In this document: piece after piece, positions 12,953-17,583 of the stretch
How the letters are laid out: each line of letters opens with the position of its first letter
Numbering within the stretch: position 1 is the first letter of the stretch
DNA from: an uncultured Acidaminococcus sp.
GTDB taxonomy: Bacteria > Bacillota_C > Negativicutes > Acidaminococcales > Acidaminococcaceae
NCBI GenBank assembly: GCA_900314165.1
Contig: OMUE01000232.1
Coordinates: forward strand, 1 to 17,583
Reading direction: 5' to 3'
Length of the DNA stretch: 17,583 bases
Program-made: the position numbers and the translations under genes
The notes under the pieces: model-generated
Seen by the model: the letters and a program-made list of their open reading frames with translations, nothing else
What the model was told of the DNA's origin: nothing
The model's database searches: none

Positions 12953-14497
12953 TTATTCCCACTCGATTGTCGCGGGCGGTTTACTGGTGATATCGTAAAC
13001 CACGCGGTTGACACCGGGGACTTCGTTGACGATACGGCGGCTGACCACGTCCAGTACGCTGTAGGGGATGTGGCTCCAGTCACTGGTCATGCCGTCCGTG
13101 GAGTTGACGGCACGGAGAGCGATGGTGTTCGTATAGGTCCGGAAGTCGCCCATAACACCTACGCTGCGGATATTGGGCAGGCAGGCAAAATATTGCCAGA
13201 TGGTGCGGTCCAGGCCGGCTTTGGCGATTTCTTCCCGGAAGATGGCATCGGCTTCCCGCACGATGGCCAGTTTTTCTTCCGTCACTTCACCCAGTACGCG
13301 GATAGCCAGGCCGGGGCCCGGGAAGGGCTGGCGCCATACCACTTCAGAGGGGATGCCCAGTTCTTCGCCTACGGCACGGACTTCGTCTTTGAACAGAGCC
13401 CGCAAGGGTTCGATGAGGCCCAGGTTCATGTCCTTGGGCAGGCCGCCCACATTGTGGTGGCTCTTGATGGTAGCGGAGGTACCGGTACCGCCGGATTCTA
13501 CTACGTCAGGATAAATGGTGCCTTGCACCAGATAATCTACATGGCCGATCTTCTTGGATTCTTCTTCGAAGACCCGAATAAATTCTTCGCCAATGATCTT
13601 CCGTTTCTTTTCCGGTTCGCTGACGCCCTTCAGTTTGCTCAGGAACCGATCCTGGGCGTTGACCCGGATCAGGTTCATGCCGAAGTCTCTCTTGAAGACC
13701 TGTTCCACCTGGTCTCCTTCGTCCTTACGCAGCAGGCCGTGATCTACGAATACGCAGGTCAGCTGCTTGCCCACGGCCTTGTGAACCAGGACGGCTGCTA
13801 CGGAGGAATCCACGCCACCGCTCATAGCGCACAGGACATTCTTGTCGCCGACTTTTTCCCGGATTTCTGCAATCTTCGTCTGGGCAAAAGAGGACATGGT
13901 CCAGTCGCCAGCCAGGCCGCAGATATTGAACAGGAAGTTGCTGAACATCTGCTTGCCGAAAGGCGTATGCATGACTTCCGGGTGCAGCTGCACGCCGTAG
14001 AATTGGCGGGTTTCATCCTGCATCGCAGCTACAGGGCATTCTTCCGTATGGGCGATGACTTCAAAGCCCTCGGGCACCTTTTCTACGTAGTCCTGATGGC
14101 TCATCCAGCAGATATTGTATTCTTCCAGACCGGAGAACAGACGGGTTTCCGTATCCAGGACGATGGCAGTCTTGCCGTATTCGCCGTTGCCGGCATGGGT
14201 TACGACGCCGCCCAGGGTCTTGGCCATGAATTGATGGCCGTAGCAGATTCCCAGGATAGGAATCCCCAGAGTGAAGATGCCCTCAGATACGCTGGGGGTA
14301 TTTTCTGCGTACACGCTGTTAGGACCACCGGACAGAATGATGGCCTTAGGATCCTTGGCCTTGATCTGTTCCAGGGTATAGCTGTAAGGAATGATTTCGC
14401 AATACACGCCGCATTCACGGACACGTCTGGCAATCAGCTGGCTATACTGGGCACCAAAGTCCACTACCAGGACAACCTCATGCTGTAAGTTTTCCAT
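12953..14497 (-). CDS. guaA: GMP synthase (glutamine-hydrolysing)
   Basis: The 514-residue cytoplasmic enzyme converts XMP, ATP and glutamine to GMP, the last step of guanine nucleotide synthesis. The class I amidotransferase domain (about 8-195) has the triad Cys85 (GICYGHQ), His172 and Glu174 (LHPEV). The ATP-pyrophosphatase domain has the P-loop SGGVDSS (226-232). The C-terminal dimerisation domain carries [11 protein letters not shown] (about 389-399) and ends in the conserved PPATIEWE. Length and motifs are standard and nothing is missing. GGGAGG lies just upstream of the ATG at 14495-14497. It follows uraA by 73 bases but has its own strong promoter in that gap and its own terminator. 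No guanine-riboswitch-like structure fits in the short leader. Confidence 0.98.
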   Translation of the reverse strand: MENLQHEVVLVVDFGAQYSQLIARRVRECGVYCEIIPYSYTLEQIKAKDPKAIILSGGPNSVYAENTPSVSEGIFTLGIPILGICYGHQFMAKTLGGVVTHAGNGEYGKTAIVLDTETRLFSGLEEYNICWMSHQDYVEKVPEGFEVIAHTEECPVAAMQDETRQFYGVQLHPEVMHTPFGKQMFSNFLFNICGLAGDWTMSSFAQTKIAEIREKVGDKNVLCAMSGGVDSSVAAVLVHKAVGKQLTCVFVDHGLLRKDEGDQVEQVFKRDFGMNLIRVNAQDRFLSKLKGVSEPEKKRKIIGEEFIRVFEEESKKIGHVDYLVQGTIYPDVVESGGTGTSATIKSHHNVGGLPKDMNLGLIEPLRALFKDEVRAVGEELGIPSEVVWRQPFPGPGLAIRVLGEVTEEKLAIVREADAIFREEIAKAGLDRTIWQYFACLPNIRSVGVMGDFRTYTNTIALRAVNSTDGMTSDWSHIPYSVLDVVSRRIVNEVPGVNRVVYDITSKPPATIEWE

Positions 14498-14531
14498 ACC
14501 TATCCTCCCTTTTATTTGTTAGCTTTTAAAC

Positions 14532-14560
14532 ACTATACCATACTTAACGATATCTTTCAA
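14532..14560 (-). promoter_or_regulatory. Promoter of guaA
   Basis: Minus-strand TTGAAA (14555-14560), 17 bases, TATAGT (14532-14537) preceded by TGG. Both hexamers are five of six matches. The predicted leader is only about 30 bases, leaving no room for an attenuator. Confidence 0.75.
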
Positions 14561-14570
14561 TTATACGCTT

Positions 14571-15839
14571 TTATTCGTTGTTTGCAATGCCTAATTTTTC
14601 GCAGACCAGGAAAAACAGGGATGCTAAAATGGCCACCACCGTAGCCAGGCCCATGCCCTTCAGCTGGACGGGACCGATGTGGACGGCGGCGCCGGACAGT
14701 CCGGTAATCATGGTAAGGGCAGTCAGGATCAGGTTCTTGGGCTTCGTGTAGTCCACTTTCCGATCCACCATCATGCGCAGGCCGCTGGAAGCGATAAACC
14801 CGAACAACAGGATGCACACGCCGCCCATGACGGGGCCGGGAATGGCGTGGATAAGGGCCGCGATCTTGCCGATGAAGCTGAACAGGATGGCCATGACGGC
14901 GGCGCCGCCGATGACCCAGGTGCTGTACACGCCAGTCAGGGCCATGACGCCCATGTTTTCTCCATAGGTGGTATTAGGGGTGGAGCCTACCAGGCCGGAT
15001 ACTACATTGCTGATACCGTCGCCGATGAGGGAGCGATCCAGGCCCGGATCTTTGATCAGGTCACGGCCTACGATGTCGCTGGTAACGAACAGGTGGCCCA
15101 GATGTTCCGCCAGCACGACGAACAGGGCAGGCAGGATCATCATGATGGCGCTGAGGTTGAAGCTGGGCTTATAAAACGTAGGGAACGAGAACCAGGCTGC
15201 CTGGGCCACAGGAGTCAGATCCACCACGCCCATGATACAGCTGAGCACGTAACCGCTGACCACGCCGATGAGGATGGGGATAATGGCGATGAAGCCCTTG
15301 CCCAGTACCGTGGCCAGGATGGTGACCAGCAGCGTCACCATGGAGATGGTCATGGCCTGCAGGTTCGTCATGCCTTTGACCGGATCCAGGAAGCCTGCCA
15401 TATTCATGGCCATGGGGGCCAGCTCCAGGCCGATGATGGCTACAATGGAGCCCATGGCAGCCGGCGGGAACAGCACGTCAATCCATTTCGTGCCGATTTT
15501 GCGGATCATGAGGCCGATGAGGATGAAGCACAGGCCAAAGGCGATGAAGCCTCCCTGAGCATCTCCGTAGGTCATGCCGGAGGTAGACGTAACGGCCAGC
15601 ACGGGAGAGATAAAGGCGAAGCTGGAACCCAGGTAGCTGGGCAGCCGCCATTTGCAGATGGTTAGGTAGATGAGGGTCCCTACCCCATTCATAAACAGGG
15701 CTGTGGAGGGATCCACTTTCAGCAGGAAGGGCACCAGGACGGTGGCGCCAAACATGGCAAACAGGTGCTGCAGGCTCAGGGGAATGGTCTGCAGGACGGG
15801 CAATTTTTCTTCGACGTGAATGATCCGGCGTTTTTCCAT
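14571..15839 (-). CDS. uraA: Uracil permease (NCS2/NAT family)
   Basis: A 422-residue inner-membrane proton-coupled uracil importer with about 14 transmembrane segments. It closely follows Escherichia coli UraA along its length: LLQTIPLSLQHLFAMFGATVLVP-type N-terminus, SYLGSSFAFISPVL, DVLFPPAAMG, and TPNTTYGENMGVMA. The two substrate-binding glutamates of UraA correspond to Glu245 (AEHLGH) and Glu294 (YGEN). Xanthine and urate carriers of the same superfamily differ at these stretches, so uracil is the likely substrate. AGGAG lies 6 bases before the ATG at 15837-15839. The leader after the predicted promoter is about 30 bases, so the PyrR-type attenuation seen in Bacillus is unlikely here. 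guaA follows. Confidence 0.94.
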   Translation of the reverse strand: MEKRRIIHVEEKLPVLQTIPLSLQHLFAMFGATVLVPFLLKVDPSTALFMNGVGTLIYLTICKWRLPSYLGSSFAFISPVLAVTSTSGMTYGDAQGGFIAFGLCFILIGLMIRKIGTKWIDVLFPPAAMGSIVAIIGLELAPMAMNMAGFLDPVKGMTNLQAMTISMVTLLVTILATVLGKGFIAIIPILIGVVSGYVLSCIMGVVDLTPVAQAAWFSFPTFYKPSFNLSAIMMILPALFVVLAEHLGHLFVTSDIVGRDLIKDPGLDRSLIGDGISNVVSGLVGSTPNTTYGENMGVMALTGVYSTWVIGGAAVMAILFSFIGKIAALIHAIPGPVMGGVCILLFGFIASSGLRMMVDRKVDYTKPKNLILTALTMITGLSGAAVHIGPVQLKGMGLATVVAILASLFFLVCEKLGIANNE

Positions 15840-15877
15840 AGTTTGCTCCTTTTGCTAGGTTTAGGTCTATATATTGT

Positions 15878-15906
15878 AGTTTACCATAAAAGAAGCCGGA
15901 TGTGAA
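15878..15906 (-). promoter_or_regulatory. Promoter of uraA with its -35 inside the upstream terminator
   Basis: Minus-strand TTCACA (15901-15906), 17 bases, TAAACT (15878-15883) preceded by TGG. The -35 (five of six) is part of the terminator stem at 15887-15940, so the terminator's own inverted repeat supplies a promoter element. Confidence 0.55.
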
Positions 15907-15940
15907 AAATATTAGGATTTTTCACATCCGGCTTCTTTTA
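15887..15940 (-). terminator. Long perfect terminator hairpin upstream of uraA
   Basis: A perfect 24-bp stem (15887-15910 with 15917-15940) around a 6-base loop; its 3' arm on the minus strand ends CTTCTTTTA. It is presumably the terminator for the 49-residue protein gene, although cassette B (about 220 bases) separates them. The stem is unusually long for an intrinsic terminator. Confidence 0.8.
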
Positions 15941-16157
15941 GTGGGCTAGTGGCTAGTGGGCTAGTGGCTAGTGTCCGCTGGACGGACATGTAAAGGCTCC
16001 GCCTGGCCCCACCACCGTGCATTCGCACGGTTCCCCTCCCCTGCGGGGATGACTGCCCGCTGGGCGGCTTGTCGCCCCCGTAAGGGGAGAGGGCCAGCGT
16101 AGCTGGCGAGGGGGCAGGCCAGCGGCCCCTTTTCACTTTTCACTTTTCACTGTTCAC
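15941..16157. repeat. Intergenic repeat cassette B (heptamers plus a run of hairpins)
   Basis: Starts at the base of the terminator with four GGCTAGT units (15944-15972, one extra G). It ends at the stop of the 49-residue gene with TTTTCAC three times and TGTTCAC (16130-16157). Between them are seven short hairpins: 15973-15983 (GTCC-GCT-GGAC), 16014-16031 (ACCGTGC/GCACGGT), 16038-16048 (CCCC-TGC-GGGG), 16055-16065 (GCCC-GCT-GGGC), 16076-16087 (CCCC-GTAA-GGGG), 16093-16107 (GCCAGC-GTA-GCTGGC) and 16117-16127 (GGCC-AGC-GGCC). The last three match cassette A in order. Open frames here are by-products of GC richness. Confidence 0.8.
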
Positions 16158-16162
16158 TTCTA

Positions 16163-16312
16163 TCACAGCAATCCCCCGCGGCTCTTCTTTATTAACACGA
16201 GGGCCACGAAAATGGCGGACAGGTAGCCTATGAGGTCGGCGCCCAATACGTGGCTGCCGGCCAGGATCAGCAGCATGAACAAAAAGCCCATGAACAGCAT
16301 AAATTTCCGCAT
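16163..16312 (-). CDS. Small two-helix membrane protein, function unknown
   Basis: A 49-residue protein I do not recognise. After Met-Arg-Lys it has one hydrophobic segment (about residues 4-20, FMLFMGFLFMLLILAG), a short turn containing His, Asp and Gly, a second hydrophobic segment (about 26-41) and a basic tail Lys-Lys-Ser-Arg. This predicts a helical hairpin in the membrane with both ends inside. I chose the ATG at 16310-16312 because it sits 22 bases downstream of an extended -10 and behind GGGGG; the longer open frame upstream runs through the promoter and repeat cassette C and is not credible. It stands alone between two repeat cassettes, with its stop touching the heptamers of cassette B. 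Confidence 0.65.
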   Translation of the reverse strand: MRKFMLFMGFLFMLLILAGSHVLGADLIGYLSAIFVALVLIKKSRGGLL

Positions 16313-16333
16313 CCTACAGCCCCCTTTGAGGAT

Positions 16334-16342
16334 AGTATAGCA
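16334..16342 (-). promoter_or_regulatory. Extended -10 promoter of the 49-residue protein gene
   Basis: Minus-strand TGCTATACT (TATACT at 16334-16339). The hexamer 17 bases upstream, CGCTTA (16357-16362), is poor and falls in the end repeat of cassette C. The start would lie about 15 bases before the ATG. Confidence 0.55.
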
Positions 16343-16356
16343 CGGAATCCAGGGAT

Positions 16357-16637
16357 TAAGCGAAAAGCGAAGAAGAGTCCGCTGGACGGATACCCCCTGC
16401 CGGCCTTGGGGAAGAACCCACCACCGGCTTCGCGAACCCACCACCATCCTTCGGATGGTCCCCCGCCCTTAAAAAGGGCGGACAAAGAGGATGCTGATAG
16501 CCCTAATGAGACTTGCCCTTGAAAAGGGCGGACTTTATAGTAGTGACAACCGACAAGAAGACCTCTAACCCCCGACAACAGGTTCTATCATCTATCATCT
16601 TTACCTTGCTGCCGCAGGCGCCTCTTCGCTTTTCACT
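16357..16637. repeat. Intergenic repeat cassette C with inverted ends (MITE-like outline)
   Basis: The left end AAGCGAAAAGCGAAGA (from 16358) and the reverse complement of the right end, AAGTGAAAAGCGAAGA (to 16637), agree in 15 of 16 bases. Inside are GTCC-GCT-GGAC (16377-16387), ACCATCC-TTC-GGATGGT (16443-16459), CCGCCCTT-AAA-AAGGGCGG (16463-16481) and a related GCCCTT-GAA-AAGGGC (16515-16529), then CTATCAT twice (16585-16598). The right end GCCGCAGGCGCCTCTTC (16611-16627) is shared exactly with cassette A at 225-240 apart from edge bases. It starts directly after the M20 stop codon. No transposase or coding frame is present and I see no clear target duplication. Confidence 0.65.
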
Positions 16638-16641
16638 TTCT

Positions 16642-17583
16642 TTATCCCAGTCTCTCCCGTACCAGCTCAGCCCAGAATCTGGCACCCAGTTCCAGTACGT
16701 CGTCGTTGTAATCGAAAATGTTCTGGTGCAGGGATACGTTGCCGGTGTCCTTCTTGCCGCTGCCGATCATCAGGAAGCAGCCGGGCACGTGCTGCAGATA
16801 GGCAGCGAAATCTTCGGAGGCCATCCAGGGTTCGCAGGCACCGTTGACGTTGTCAGCCCCGAACACAGCCTGAGCTGCCTTTACCGCAGTGGCTACACAT
16901 TTTTCGTCGTTGACCACGGGATAGAATTCATGGGTATAGAGGAATTCGCAGCCGGCGTTATTCATGGCGCAGACCCCTTCCACGATTTCCTTCATGCGCT
17001 TTTCCACAAGAGCCTGATCCACTTTCGTGGTGGTCCGGGCATCGCCCCGGACTTCTACGTGAGTAGGAATGGCGTTGTGAGCACCGTCCGTCAGCACTTC
17101 CGTGCAGGACACTACCACAGGCCGTTGCGGGGAAGCATTCCGGGACACGATGGTCTGGAGAGCCAGGTAGATTTCTGCAAAGCAGGCCAGCGGGTCGTTG
17201 CCTTCGTGAGGGCTGGAGGCGTGGCCGCCCTTGCCGGTAATCTTGAACGTGAAGTCGTCTTCGCTGGAAGCCATGCCGCCGACGCGGGTCTGGATCTTGC
17301 CGGCTTTCAGGAACGGGGCGTTATGCATGCCGTAGATTTCCTGCATGGGGAACTTTTCAAACAGGCCGTCGTCGATCATGGCCTGGGCCCCTCTGCCCGG
17401 TTCTTCGGCGGGCTGGAACACGAAGTACACGGTGCCGTTGAAGTCTTTGGCTTCGGCCAGCAGCTTGGCAGCGCCTAATAGGGTGGTCGTATGGCCGTCG
17501 TGGCCGCAGCCGTGCATTTTACCGGGGTTGCAGCTCTTGTGGTCGCTTTCCCCCATTTCCTGGATGGGCAGGGCGTCCATGTC
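16642..17583 (-). CDS. M20D-family amidohydrolase (N-terminus outside window)
   Basis: The visible 313 or so residues begin at Asp-Met-Asp-Ala-Leu-Pro, the conserved start of the metal site in M20D enzymes (HipO/AmhX/IAA-amino acid hydrolase type); about 75-100 N-terminal residues lie beyond the right edge. Seen are HGCGHDGHT (24-31 from that Met; Cys and His ligands), QPAEE (56-60; catalytic base and ligand), a bacterial dimerisation insert with [21 protein letters not shown], and [11 protein letters not shown] with the last His ligand. These cytoplasmic metalloenzymes remove acyl groups from N-acyl amino acids or similar amides. The apparent start at 17580 is an internal Met. The stop is followed two bases later by heptamers of cassette C, with no terminator before the 49-residue gene. 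Confidence 0.92.
   Translation of the reverse strand, partial: DMDALPIQEMGESDHKSCNPGKMHGCGHDGHTTTLLGAAKLLAEAKDFNGTVYFVFQPAEEPGRGAQAMIDDGLFEKFPMQEIYGMHNAPFLKAGKIQTRVGGMASSEDDFTFKITGKGGHASSPHEGNDPLACFAEIYLALQTIVSRNASPQRPVVVSCTEVLTDGAHNAIPTHVEVRGDARTTTKVDQALVEKRMKEIVEGVCAMNNAGCEFLYTHEFYPVVNDEKCVATAVKAAQAVFGADNVNGACEPWMASEDFAAYLQHVPGCFLMIGSGKKDTGNVSLHQNIFDYNDDVLELGARFWAELVRERLG

Noticed and set aside
12923..14488. Long plus-strand open frame opposite guaA (521 codons)
   Set aside because: It is the antisense shadow of a fully conserved GMP synthase gene, with no RBS and low-complexity His/Gln/Asp-rich translation. Similar long shadows lie opposite the MATE, symporter, uraA and M20 genes.
15912..16143. 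Minus-strand open frames of 60-74 codons in cassette B
   Set aside because: They are made entirely of repeat hairpins, have low-complexity translations and no RBS.
16313..16447. Longer start for the 49-residue protein
   Set aside because: The extra 45 codons cover the promoter and the hairpins of cassette C and have no RBS.

Overview
The window looks like part of a chromosome from an anaerobic, amino-acid- or acid-fermenting member of the Firmicutes, probably class Negativicutes and possibly Acidaminococcus or a close relative. This is an inference from the gene content: a family I CoA-transferase with a crotonase and a sodium symporter, an Fe-S aldo/keto reductase, UraA- and GuaA-type proteins, GC-rich genes and hairpin-rich intergenic repeats. 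No rRNA or tRNA is present to confirm it. All intact genes are on the minus strand; the only plus-strand gene is a broken Rpn-type nuclease.

Layout by region. 1-160 is the promoter and operator of a minus-strand gene that lies off the left edge. 382-3009 is an operon transcribed as secreted esterase, Rrf2 regulator, Fe-S aldo/keto reductase; its operator is copied exactly in half-sites and spacing in front of the off-window gene, so both are probably controlled by the Rrf2 protein. 3150-4547 is a MATE exporter. 4604-8157 is a second cluster: sodium:solute symporter, crotonase-fold enzyme, CoA-transferase. Together these suggest uptake of a carboxylate, CoA activation by transfer, and hydration, isomerisation or similar chemistry on the acyl-CoA. 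8375-12812 is an accessory segment, visibly more AT-rich, with a PLD-nuclease/SF2-helicase/DUF3427 protein and the Rpn pseudogene, split by a single in-frame TGA. 12953-15839 holds guaA and uraA (nucleotide synthesis and uracil uptake). 16163-16312 is a 49-residue two-helix membrane protein. 16642 to the right edge is a M20D amidohydrolase missing its N-terminus.

The most unusual feature is non-coding. Arrays of 7-bp repeats sit at or directly behind the stop codons of five genes (aldo/keto reductase, Rrf2, MATE, 49-aa protein, M20), and two of these genes take their stop codon from inside the array. Most arrays carry TAG, TAA or TGA every 7 bases, so stops rotate through all three frames. 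Three arrays continue into cassettes of short GC-rich hairpins whose arms differ between copies while pairing is kept. In two cases the cassette lies exactly between a stop codon and the intrinsic terminator. Nearly every promoter I could place has an extended -10 (TGn before the hexamer), and two or three promoters are nested in the upstream gene's stop codon or terminator.
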